DNA of 16,576 nt from Blumeriella jaapii (lineage: Eukaryota; Ascomycota; Leotiomycetes; Helotiales; Drepanopezizaceae), in the NCBI GenBank assembly GCA_009599575.1, contig VWND01000094.1, positions 1 to 16,576 on the forward strand. Direction: 5' to 3'. Position numbers and translations under genes: made by a program. The notes beneath the pieces are model-generated. The model saw only the letters and a program-made list of their open reading frames with translations. It was not told the DNA's origin and searched no databases. Positions 1 through 10,490 of this stretch are shown here, in pieces. How positions within the stretch are numbered: the stretch's first letter is position 1; each line of letters starts with the position of its first letter.

Positions 1-230
1 ACTTAAACCATAACTTAAACCATAACTTAAACTATAACTTAAACTATAACTTAAATCATAACTTAAATCATAACTTAAACTATAACTTAAACTATAACCC
101 TAAACTATAACCCTAAACTATAACTTAAACTATAACTTAAACTATAACTTAAACTATAACTTAAACTATAACTTAAACTATAACTTAAACTATAACTTAA
201 ATTATAATCTAACTTATAATCTTAATTATA
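1..230 (+). repeat. Degenerate telomere-like 12-bp tandem array
   Basis: About 19 head-to-tail units of ACTTAAACTATA (12 bp) run in near-perfect register from base 1. Two adjacent units at 97-122 read ACCCTAAACTATA (13 bp) and so keep a CCCTAA core. Units at 1-24 have CCATA and units at 49-72 have TCATA where the others have CTATA. The variants differ mainly by C versus T, as if an ACCCTAAACC-like telomeric or subtelomeric unit had been converted by C-to-T changes. The C-rich strand reads 5' to 3' inward from the left, as expected for a left chromosome end. It is not a clean telomere, so the true terminus lies to the left or has been lost. Confidence 0.8.
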
Positions 231-538
231 ACTTAAACTTAACTCAAACTTTAATTTAAACTTAACTTCCATTTTAATTTTCTATTTTATTTTAAATATA
301 TTTCTAAATTTAATCTTAAATTTAATTTTAATTATTTTTTTTATATTATTCCAAATCTTTAATTTTAATTTATTTACTTTAATTTATTTACTTTAATTTA
401 TTTACCTTAATTTATTTATTTTAATCTATCTATTTTAATTTACATATTTTAATTTATCTATTTTAATTTATCCATTTTAATTTATTTATTTAATTTATCT
501 ATTTTAATTTATTTTTTTTTTATTTCTTTATAATTTTT
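231..538. repeat. AT-rich transition zone with 14-bp TTTAATTTATTTAC repeat
   Basis: The telomere-like units dissolve into AACTTAA/TTTAATTT variants. Between about 361 and 515 they become a tandem array of a 14-bp unit (TTTAATTTATTTAC and TTTAATTTATCTAT variants), about ten copies. Nothing here looks coding. Confidence 0.6.
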
Positions 539-2160
539 ACGCTTCCTATTGCTTATTTTATTATATATTTTTTTTTTTATATTACTTTTTTCATATTTTT
601 TTTTTTACGATTATTATTTTTTATTTTATTATATATTTTATTTACATATTACTTTTTTATAATTTTTACGCTTTCTATTCCTTTTTTTTTTATATATATT
701 TTTTTTTATATTACTTTTTTACACTTTCCATTGCTTATTTTATTTTATATTTTATTTATATATAATTTTTTTAAAACATTTACGCTTTTTAATACTTTTT
801 TTTATTTTATATTTTTTTATATATAACTTTTTTATAACATTTACGCTTTCAATTTTATTTTCTTTTATATTTTCTTTTATATTTTCTTTTATATATATTT
901 TCTTTTATATTTATATATATATTTTTTTTAAAAACATTTTATTTTTTTTTAATACTTATTTTATTTTATATTTTATTTATATATAACTTTTTTATAACAT
1001 TTACGCTTTTCAATTTTTATTTTTTTTTATTTTTTTTTTTTTTTTTTTCTTTTATTTTTCTTTTATTTTTTTTTTTTTTTTTTATATTTTTTTTTATATT
1101 TTCTTTTATATTTTCTTTTATATTTTCTTTTATATTTTCTTTTTATATTTTCTTTTATTTTATTTTCTTTTATATTTTCTTTTATATTTTCTTTTATATT
1201 TTTTCTTTTTACTATTTACGCTTTTTATTACTTATTTTATTACTTATTTTATTACTTATTTTATTACTTATTTTATTATATATTTTATTTTATTACTTAT
1301 TTTATTATATATTTTATTATATATTTTATTATATATTTTATTATATATTTTTTATATATATTACTTTCTCATACTACTTTTTTTACGCTTTCTATTACTT
1401 ATTTCATTATATATTTTATTTACATATATTTTTTTCATAATATTTACGCTTCCTATGCCTTTTATATTTTTTTTCTTATATTTTCTTTTTTTTTACCATT
1501 TACGCTTTCTATTACTTATTTCATTATATATTTTATTTACATATAACTTTTTCATAATATTTACGCTTCCTATGCCCCTTTTTATTTTTTTTTCTTATAT
1601 TTTTTTTTTTACCATTTACGCTTTCTATTACTTATTTTATTATATATTTTATTTATATATAATTTTTTTCTTAACATTTACGCTTTCTGTTACTTATTTT
1701 ATTATAAATTTTATTTTATATTACTTTTTCATAACATAACTTTTTACGCTTTCTATTACTTATTTCATTTATATTTTATTTATTTATAACTTTTTTATTA
1801 TTAAACTTACGCTTTCTATTACTTAATCTATTATATATTTTATTTCTATGTAACTTTTTCACTTTTTTTTTTTTTACGCCTTTTATTATTTTTATTTTGT
1901 TACATATTTTATTTTTATATTATTTTTTTTTTCATATTTGTTACGATTTTTTTTTTGCTTTTTTTTTATTTTATATTTATTTTATTCTGTTTATATATTA
2001 TTTTTCTATAATTTATACGCTATATTATGCTTATTTTATCATATGCTTTTTTTTTTTTTTTTTTTTTTTAATTATATATTAATTCTTTTATAATTTATAC
2101 GATTTCCATTGCTTATTCTATTATATATTTTATTTATTTCTTATTTATTCTAAATTAATA
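539..2160. repeat. Subtelomeric ~60-bp repeat array phased by TTTACGCT
   Basis: A T-rich unit recurs whose recognisable core is TTTACGCTTTCTATTACTT followed by TTTTATTATATATTTTATTTA and an ACTTTTTCATAA-like end. In the best-preserved part the ACGC core starts at about 1385, 1446, 1502, 1563, 1618, 1680, 1746, 1809 and 1876, a spacing of 55-67 bp. Between 540 and 1380 the unit is diluted by T-runs and by CTTTTATATTTT reiterations (840-1200). The open frames on the + strand are only F/I/L/Y-rich translations of this low-complexity DNA. No gene is supported. Confidence 0.7.
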
Positions 2161-2180
2161 TACGCTTTTCATAACTTTTT

Positions 2181-2330
2181 TCTATTATATTCTATTATAT
2201 TATATTATATTCTATTATATTCTATTATATTCTATTATATTTTATTATATTCTATTATATTCTATTATATTCCATTATATATTATTATATTCTATTATAT
2301 TCTATTATATTTTATTATATTTTCTTATAT
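2181..2330. repeat. Decamer minisatellite TCTATTATAT, 15 units
   Basis: Fifteen 10-bp units lie in unbroken register. Nine are exactly TCTATTATAT and six carry changes confined to the first four bases (for example TTTATTATAT, TCCATTATAT). The absence of any indel contrasts with the ragged repeats around it. Confidence 0.9.
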
Positions 2331-2354
2331 TTTTCTTATTTTTCATAATATTCT

Positions 2355-2600
2355 ATTAATATATTCTGTTAATATATTTTGTTAATATATTTTGCTAATA
2401 TATTTTTGTTAATATATTTTGTTAATAATTTTTGTTAATATATTTTGTTAATATATTTTGTTAATATATTTTGCATTTTTTTTAATATATTTTGTTAATC
2501 AAATTTTAATAAATTTTTTAATATAATTTTGAATGCATTTTTATAATATATTTTTTAATATATTTTTTAATATATTTTTTAATATATTTTTTTATAATTT
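2355..2600. repeat. 13-bp minisatellite GTTAATATATTTT and its decayed continuation
   Basis: The unit GTTAATATATTTT starts at 2368, 2381, 2394, 2408, 2421, 2434, 2447 and 2460, with one 14-bp copy. From about 2530 to 2600 a similar TTAATATATTTTT pattern continues without the G. Confidence 0.85.
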
Positions 2601-2870
2601 TTTTTTTTTTTTTTTAATATTTTTTTTTAATCTCCTCTCTTTTTTAATATTTTTTTAATCTCTTTTTTAATCTCTCTTTTTTCCTCTCTTTTTTTTTCTT
2701 TTTCCTCTCTTTTTCTCTTTTTTTCCTCTCTTTTTTTTTCCTCTTTTTTTTTCCTCTCTTTTTTTCCTTGCTTCTTTTTCCCCCCGCCCTTCCTATATTT
2801 CTTTCCCTTTTTTTTCGTTCTCTCTTTTTCCCTTATTTTTCTCCGCTTTTAATTTCTCTTTTTTATGTTA
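2601..2870 (+). repeat. Polypyrimidine (C/T) tract
   Basis: Positions 2671-2769 are 99 consecutive pyrimidines, made of TCTC, CCTCTC and T-runs. The flanks (2635-2670 and 2771-2870) are also almost entirely C/T, with a C-run near 2780-2785. The complementary strand is therefore pure purine. Such homopurine-homopyrimidine tracts can form triplex DNA in principle. No gene is present. Confidence 0.8.
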
Positions 2871-3408
2871 TCTTTTTTTTCTATATTCTTCTTCTTTCAA
2901 TTTACATCTTTTTCATTGTATATTTGCTATATATTTTATTAAAATATAATTTTTTATAATTTGAATATTATTTTTTTGCATATTTAATTGTATGATTTAT
3001 TTTATTAAAATCTTAATAAACCCTAACCTTCTTTTTAAATTTATACGTTCTTTCTTATTTAATTTTTTTATTAATTTTATTTATTTTATTTTGTTATAAT
3101 AAAAAACGCTGTCTTTTATATAATCTAATATATTATATCTTTAAGTTCATTTATCTATTACAAATTATTTCTTTCTAATTTATAAAATATTCATTTTTTT
3201 ATTTTATTTTTTTTTTTTTTAATTATATATTTATTTTCGAATAATTTATACGCTTCTTATTATTTATTTTGTAATATATTTTATTTAAATATTATTATTT
3301 TGATATTATGGAACGCTTTTTTTTTGCATATTTTATTATTATATATATTTTATTTATAATTTTTTTTCTTTAAATTATCAACGCTATCTTCTGCCTATTT
3401 TTTAATAT

Positions 3409-3445
<37 letters not shown>

Positions 3446-3793
3446 CTTTCAATTAACAATTTTTAATTTTATTTATTAGTTTTTTTTTTTGATTTTATTT
3501 TTCTTTATATATTATTTCCTTATAATATATAAGCTTTTATTTATTTATTTAATAATATTCTTTTCTATTTAATTTAATAATTATTTAATACTAAGTTTTT
3601 CTTTTTTATACGCTATCTTTTGATTATTATAATTAATACTTTTTTATAACTTGTACGCTCCTTTTTGCTTGTTTTATAATATATTATATTTATTTATAGA
3701 AACAAATCAATTTATACATTTTTTATTACTTGTTTTATTATATTTTTTTAGGACATTTATTTATATATTAATTTTTTTAGTAGATACGCTCCC

Positions 3794-3826
<33 letters not shown>

Positions 3827-4190
3827 TTATTTTATTTCTGTTTTATATTTGTCTAATTTATTTTTTTTTTTTTATTTTATTTTCAGTTTACTTTTGTTTT
3901 GTTTCCATTTTACTTTTATTTTACTTTTTTATTTTATTTCTATTTTATTTTTTATTTCATTTCTTCTTTATTTTTTTTATTTCTATTTTATTCATATATT
4001 ATTCTTTTATAATATATACGATTTTCGTAGCTTATTTTATTATTTATTTTATTTCTATTTTAATTTTGTTTTAATTTATTACAATATAAACGATTTCTAT
4101 TGCTTATATTATTATATAATTTTTAATTCAATTATATTTTTATTTTTTTACAATACAAACGCTTTACTTTTATTATATTTCTATTTTTAA
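2871..4190. repeat. Decayed ACGCT-type repeats with long T-runs
   Basis: T-rich, G-poor sequence with scattered copies of the ACGCT core (for example near 3249, 3312, 3381, 3611, 3654, 3785, 4161) separated by diverged spacer. It contains homopolymer T-runs at 3411-3445 (35 T) and 3796-3824 (29 T). A short telomere-like word, AAACCCTAACC, lies at 3018-3028. The open frames here consist of F, I, L and Y with almost no charged residues and are not credible genes. Confidence 0.6.
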
Positions 4191-4198
4191 TTTTATTT

Positions 4199-4341
4199 AC
4201 TTTTATTTTACTTTTATTTTACTTTTATTTTACTTTTATTTTACTTTTATTTTACTTTTATTTTACTTTTATTTTACTTTTATTTTACTTTTATTTTACT
4301 TTTATTTTACTTTTATTTTACTTTTATTTTACTTTTTATTT
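4199..4341. repeat. 11-bp minisatellite ACTTTTATTTT
   Basis: Twelve exact ACTTTTATTTT units run from 4199 to 4330, followed by a variant unit with an extra T. A shorter, less regular run of the same unit appears at about 4450-4530. Confidence 0.9.
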
Positions 4342-4659
4342 TCTATTCTAATTCTTTACAGCTTATACGATTTCTATTACTTATTATATTATATAATTTT
4401 TGATTTAATTATATATTATTACTTTTTTTATAATGCAAATTTTTTTACTATTATTTTACTTTTATTTTACTTTTATATTACTTTTATTTTATTTTTATTT
4501 CAATTTTATTTTACTTGTATTTTATTTCTATTTTTTTTTTTTTTATTCTTTACAATTTAAACAATTTTTATTGCTTATTTTATTATACATTTTTTTGATT
4601 TATTTATATATTACTTTCTTATAATACAAACGCTTTAATTCTTTTTAGTTTTTGATTAA

Positions 4660-5085
4660 CTTTTATTTTACTTTTGGTTATTTTTATTTCACTTCTATCT
4701 TACTTTTACTTTAGTTTACTTTTACTTTACTTTTATTTCTATTTTATTTCTATTTTATTTCTATTTTTTATTTCTATTTTATTTCTATTTTATTTCTATT
4801 TTTTTTCTATTTTATTTCTATTTTATTTCTATTTTATTTCTATTTTATTTCTATTTTTTATTTTATTTCTATTTATTTCTATTTTATTTCTTTTTATTTT
4901 TTTATTTTTCTATTTTATTTCTATTTTTTATTTCTATTTTATTTCTATTTTATTTCTATTTTATTTCTATTTTATTTCTATTTTTTCTATTTTATTTCTA
5001 TTTTTTATTTCTATTTTATTTCTATTTTATTTCTATTTTATTTCTATTTTATTTCTATTTTATTTTTATTTTATTTTTATTTTAT
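4660..5085. repeat. 11-bp minisatellite ATTTCTATTTT
   Basis: The array starts with ACTTTTATTTT-like units and changes to ATTTCTATTTT, with a few units lengthened or shortened in the T-run. It has the same 11-bp period as the 4199-4341 array and differs mainly in where the single C sits. The open frame across it is a pure low-complexity artefact. Confidence 0.85.
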
Positions 5086-6841
5086 AATAAACGCTATCCG
5101 TTGCAAATCTTTTAATAAATCTTTTTTTATTATAATTTATACGCTATTTTCTGCTGGTTTTATTATGTATATTTTATTTTAATATGTTTTCATATCTTTT
5201 GCTTTTTTTATTTTTGAAATTTTTTTTTTTTTTTTTTTATTTATTTATAAATAAAAAATTTATAGTTTGAACGCCACCCCCCCGTTTTTTTTTCTTTTAA
5301 TTTAAATTAAACTTTATTTATTTATATTATTATTTCTTATAATATATACGCTATATCCATTTTAAATTATTATATACTTTAAATTTTTAATTTATATTCT
5401 TTTTTTATGAATTTTAAGCTGATTTTTTTTGTTTTTTTTATTATTTTTTTTTTTTTTTCGATTTTTATATTATTGTTTTTTTTTAAATTTTAGGCTATTT
5501 TTTTTTTTGTCTTTTGTATTATAAATGTATTTCTTTAGATTTTTATTTTAATTTTTTATAATTTATATTATATTATATATTAATTTTCTTTTATAATTAT
5601 TATTTATACCTTTTTTTCTGATATATATTTATTTATATATATTTATTTATTATAAATTAAACGCCACCTTGTTTTTTGTAATATAAGTTTTTTTTTTTTT
5701 TCTATTTATATTTATCTTCCTTTTATTTTTATACGCTATTTATTTATTTATTTATTAAATATGATAAATATTTAATTTATATATTATTTAATTTATATAT
5801 TATTTAATTTATATATTATTTAATTTATATATTATTTATTATATATATTATTTATTATATATATATATGTAATTATAATTTATACGCTATTTTTTGCCTA
5901 TTTTATTATAATATTATATTTTGATTTATATATTATTTCCTTAGAACTTATAAGTCTTTTTTTTTCTTATTTAATTATATATTTAAAAAAAATTAATTTT
6001 TCCGAAATATAAGTTTTTACTTTTTATTTATTTTATTATATATATTTAATTTTTTTATAATTTTTAAAATTTCTTTTACTTTTTCTATTATATAATTTTT
6101 TTGTCTTTTTGTTTTACTTATTTATATTATAAATCTTTATAATTTAAATACCACCTTCTGTTTATTATAATTTAAATCATTTTTCTAATAATATTTTTTC
6201 TTATAATATATACACACCATCTGCTTTTATTTTAATATAAGTTTTAATTTTTAATTATATTATTTTTCATAACTTAAACGCTACCGCTTTGTTTTTTTTA
6301 TAAAAAAAAAATCTTTTTTATTTAAATATTAATTTTTAAAAATATATATCTTATTTTATACTAATTATTTTTTTTTTTTAATATTTTTAATTTTTTTTTT
6401 AATATTTATACTATTTTTTTTTTTATATATTTATATAAATAAAGGTTTTTTTTATTACGCTATCCGCTGTTTTTTAATCAACTACTTTTTTTTTTCATAA
6501 CTAAAGTTTTTTTTTAAAATTAATTTATTAAATATTTTTATTTTATAATTATTTTTATAATAATTCTCGTATTTTATACGCTATTTAATTTAAGAGTTTT
6601 TTTTTTTTTTAAATATTTCATTTTTTTACAAAATTTTTATTACTTAAATTTATTTTACCGTTATTTTTATTTTGCTTATTTTATACTTTTATTCTTATTT
6701 TAAAATTATTTTTTATAATATATTAAATTTCGTAAAAATATTTATTCTTCTGCAATTTAGTCGTTATTTTTATTTTGCTCATTTTAGTTAATACCTTTTT
6801 TCACTTATTATATGATTTTCCCTGCCGGTTACTCGGTATTT

Positions 6842-6883
<42 letters not shown>

Positions 6884-8340
6884 ATTTTCAATTATACGAT
6901 ATATAAATTATTTATTTATCTTTTTTTCTTTATATTTTTTTTATAATATTATTAATATTTGTAATATATAATTGTAATATTTTTGCTATTTAGGCCTTTT
7001 CTACTTTTTTTTTTTGTTTATTTTATAATATATTTTATTTTTTTACAAATCATACGATTTTTTGCTTTGCTTTTTTTTTTTAAATATTAATTGTATAAAT
7101 CATATATTATTTAAACTGATTATTTTGATGTTTTCTGTTTTAAATTTTTTATTTTTTATTTTATTTATATAAAATAATTTTTAACTTTTGTTTATTAACC
7201 GTTATTCGCATTTTTACTTATTGAATCAAAAATTACGGTTTTTTAAAAAATATACGATCTTGTTACTTTGCTTATTATATTATATATTTCAATTTTATGA
7301 ATTTTATTTTATTAAATTTTATTTTATTCATTTTTTTTATTTTAATTTTTTTTATTAAATTTTCATTTAATAAATTTTATTTAGGCGTATTTTTTTTCAA
7401 CTTTTTAAAAAAAACATTTTGTTTATTTAAATAATATTTTAATTTTTGCGATTTAACCATTTGTTACATTTTGCAAATATTATAATAAATTATATATTTT
7501 TAATAAATTAATATTTATAAAATTACGATTTTGTTATTTTCCATATTTTATTATATATTTTATTATTATAAACTATACGTTATTTAAGTTTATTTAAGCG
7601 TATTTTTTTCTTTTACTTTTTTAAAATATATTTTGTTTAAACAGTTTATATATTACTTTTTATTATATAATTTTTTTTAATACTTTTGTTTGATTTTTAA
7701 TAAATTTTTCCTTTTTATAAAATACTCGGGTTTATTACCTTTTCTTTTTTTTTTTTTTTTCAAATTTTTTTTATAATTATAAGTAGTTTAAGTTTCTTAA
7801 GCGTAATTCTTTTTTTTGCTTTTTTAAAATATATTTTATTTATATAAATTTTATTTTACTTTTTTTTTTATTGAAATTTTTTTTTTTTTTGGAATATTTT
7901 ATAGAAAATTATTATTTTTTTTTTAATTATACGCTATTTATCTTTCTTTTTTTTTTTTTTTTTTTTTTTCGTTTTTATAATACATTTTGTTTATAAAATA
8001 TATATTTTTGCTTTTTGTTATTAGTTTTTTTTTTACATTTTTACTTATTTTATAAAAAATTTTATTATTTATAAATTATACAATTTGTTAGCTTTGCTTA
8101 TTTTAATATATATATTTTTAATTTTATAAATTTTATATTATTTAAAGCTATTATATCGGAATATTTTTTGTTTATGCTTATTTTATAAATTATTTTATTT
8201 TTTATATATTATACGCTATCCTCTGTGGCTAAACTATTGTTTTATTCTTTTATTTATTATATAATATATTTTTTTTAATTATATATCTAATTTATAAATT
8301 TTCTTCTATCAAATATTACGCCATTTCCTGTTTTTGTAAA
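5086..8340. repeat. Highly decayed subtelomeric repeat domain
   Basis: No gene is visible. The ACGC core keeps recurring, often as ATACGCTAT or AACGCCACC followed by CTGC or similar, near 5090, 5139, 5270, 5348, 5660, 5733, 5883, 6276, 6457, 6578, 8212 and 8314. The spacing is irregular and the spacers are AT-rich. A four-copy 16-bp array (TTTAATTTATATATTA) occupies 5771-5834. A run of about 36 T lies at 6844-6879. From about 7200 to 8150 the core weakens to ACGAT, AAGCG or ACGTT variants. The same unit appears to have filled the whole domain before decay, which is inference from the shared core. Confidence 0.55.
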
Positions 8341-8680
8341 TTATCGATTAATAAATTTTATAAAATATAAAATATTCTTGTTTTATATACTATCAATTAC
8401 TAATTGATTTTAGGAAATGAAATATAATTTTTACAATTTATATATTGTTTTTTTAAAATAATATGAATTTTTTTGCGAATTTTATTTAATTTTGAAAATT
8501 GTATAAATTGAATTGCTTTTATCGCTACTTTTAATAATTTTTATTTATATAATTTCCATTTGCTCAATATAAAATTAAAAAATTTATTAAATAATCTTTA
8601 GTACTAAAACATGTATATATTCAATTTTATCGATACGTTAATTAAATAATTTTAAAAGATTTTATTAAATATTTTTTTTT
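8341..8680. other. AT-rich unique spacer, no gene seen
   Basis: Mixed A- and T-rich sequence without recognisable repeats or coding potential. It is the last segment before the strand on which homopolymers occur switches from T to A. Confidence 0.4.
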
Positions 8681-8689
8681 TTTGTAGAA

Positions 8690-8815
8690 ACAAAATCGAA
8701 ATTTTGAAAAAAATCGAAAATTTTGAAAAAAAAAAATCGAAAATTTTGAAAAAAGTTCGAAAAATTTAAAAAAAAAAAAAAAATTTGAAAATGAAAAAAA
8801 AAAAAGTGAAGAATA
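8690..8815. repeat. A-rich TCGAAAATTTTGA short repeats
   Basis: Four imperfect copies of AATCGAAAATTTTGAAAA lie with TCG starting at 8696, 8714, 8737 and 8757, followed by A-runs. Each core is close to a palindrome. The A-run ending near 8806 reads as T-runs on the minus strand, directly downstream of the tRNA-like element, and could stop Pol III transcription. Confidence 0.6.
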
Positions 8816-8818
8816 ATG

Positions 8819-8978
8819 TGTAATACCCTTTTTAATTCCCTCCTCTTTACAACATTATTAGCTTACAAGCTCGCCCGCAAGCTTATAAGGTTCTTATTCT
8901 TCTGATTATAGCTTATTATCATAAGCTCACCAACTAAGCTAACGGGCAGTTTGGTGTGGTTTGGTTGCAAAAAATACA
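8819..8978. mobile_element. Higher-GC island, possible transposon remnant
   Basis: This roughly 160-bp block has clearly more G+C than anything within several kb. It begins TGTAATACCC and ends AAATACA, giving TGTA/TACA ends like those of LTRs. No convincing target-site duplication flanks it (GAATAATG before, ATGAAATC after). It contains the tRNA-like fold and a GTTTGGTGTGGTTTGG segment. A solo LTR, SINE or MITE are all possible; the type is not resolved. Confidence 0.3.
8871..8948 (-). tRNA. Degenerate tRNA-like sequence (pseudogene or SINE head)
   Basis: On the minus strand 78 nt can be laid out as a tRNA. The acceptor stem (8948-8942 with 8878-8872) pairs over seven positions, two of them G-U. 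TA spacer and D arm GCTT-AGTTGGT-GAGC follow with a fully paired stem, and the segment matches the Pol III A-box consensus. The anticodon stem TATGA/TCAGA has four of five pairs, but the loop is 13 nt instead of 7. The variable loop is 5 nt. The T arm pairs at only three of five positions, and its loop lacks the TTCRA B-box. A functional tRNA is therefore unlikely. It could be a tRNA pseudogene, the head of a tRNA-derived SINE, or chance; T-runs follow downstream. Confidence 0.35.
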
Positions 8979-8979
8979 A

Positions 8980-10490
8980 TGAAATCTAACTATAACCTTT
9001 ACTTTCAAATCAAACTTCACGTTACGATTAATATTATAATAAAAATTAAAAAATCTGTTAGTTATAATTTTGTTATTATAATAATATATATATAAACTTT
9101 AATAATTTTCAAATAATTATAATTTTTTTTGGCGTTTTCAAGTTTAATCGAAAATTTCCAATATGTTTCAAATTTTGTAGCCGAAAAATATAATAATTTT
9201 TTTTTTATATATTTTTTTTTTAATAATTATTTAATATAATTATATTAATTACCCTCGATAATAAATTATAATTAGAAAAAAAAACTAATATTATTATATA
9301 TCTTATAAAAATTATATTTAAAAATTTAATTATTTCAATAATATATATAAATTTAAATTAAATTAAATTATTATAAAAAAGCAAAAAGTAATTGTTTTCG
9401 TTTTCGAATTTAATTTACAATTTCTTATATGTATTTTTATAGTATATATCAGATATTATAAAATATATAAATTTTTTTCATTTTTTATTTATTATTTTAC
9501 ATTTTTAAATAAAAGTATTTTTTTTTTTTTAAAAAAATATTAAATAGATTAATATATTATTTTCATTATATATCCTATATTATATTAATAAGTTTTTCTC
9601 TATTTTATTTACTATTTTATTTACTATTTCATATTGTTTTTATATTATATTTCTTATATATCCGATATTATATTAATATATTTTTCTTTATTTTATTTAG
9701 TATTTCAAATTTCTATATAAAAGTCTTTTTAAAAAAAAATTTTTTTTAAAAAGATTTTATATATATTAATTTATATTTTCACATTAATATTTACCTTGAA
9801 ATTCATATATTAATAAATATTAAAAAAATTATAATAACTACTTTTGTTATTCTAATCATATACTTAACTTCGAGTTTTATTTATATTATTATATAAAAAA
9901 GTATGAAAATTTTTTAATTGCGTTTTCGAATTTACTTCGTAGTTTTTAATATAATTTTGTATTATATCGCCGATAATATATATTATATATTTTTTCTCAT
10001 ATTTGTTAATTTAATCTTATATATATATATTTTTTTTAAATAATTATTAAATATATTTGTAGTTATGGCCCCTTATTTTTAAACCAAACTTACTGTAAAA
10101 ATGAATTTTATAATAAAAATAAGAAAATTTGATAATTAAATTAATTTAATAATTTCACAAACCCAGCTTTAATTTAAATTATATAAAAATAATTATTTAT
10201 TATTATAAAAGTAATTATAAATTTTTTTTTTTTTTGCGTTTTCAATTTTTAAAATAAATTTTTTTTTTTTTTTTTTTTTTTTTTATTATATAGCCAAAAG
10301 ATCCAATAATATATTTATATTATTAATATTATATTGTATTTTAATAAGGGAAATTTGAAGTAATTAATTGCATTGTTATATTAATATGTAAAAGCTTAAT
10401 TTTTATTTGTATTTTTTATGTAAAAAGTTAAAAACAATATTAATATTTGCGTTTTCAAATGTAATTAATAATTTCAAATATATTTACGTT
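8980..10490. repeat. Diverged repeat with ~260-bp spacing, GCGTTTTCRAAT core
   Basis: A core of the form GCGTTTTCAAATTTAAT, followed some 40 bp on by a TAGCCGATAATATA-like word, recurs with cores at about 9132, 9399, 9920, 10236 and 10449. Spacings are 267, 521, 316 and 213, so the period is only approximate. A TATATCCGATATTATATTAA segment is repeated at about 9440, 9568 and 9658. A T-run of 26 lies at 10259-10284. No coding sequence is recognisable. Confidence 0.45.

Noticed and set aside
1455..5087. Plus-strand open frames rich in Phe, Ile, Leu and Tyr, resembling membrane proteins
   Set aside because: They follow directly from T-rich tandem repeats, have almost no charged residues and no domains, and their ends track repeat boundaries.
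2181..5834. CRISPR-like regular repeats
   Set aside because: All arrays are head-to-tail minisatellites with no unique spacers, in a eukaryotic context with no cas genes.
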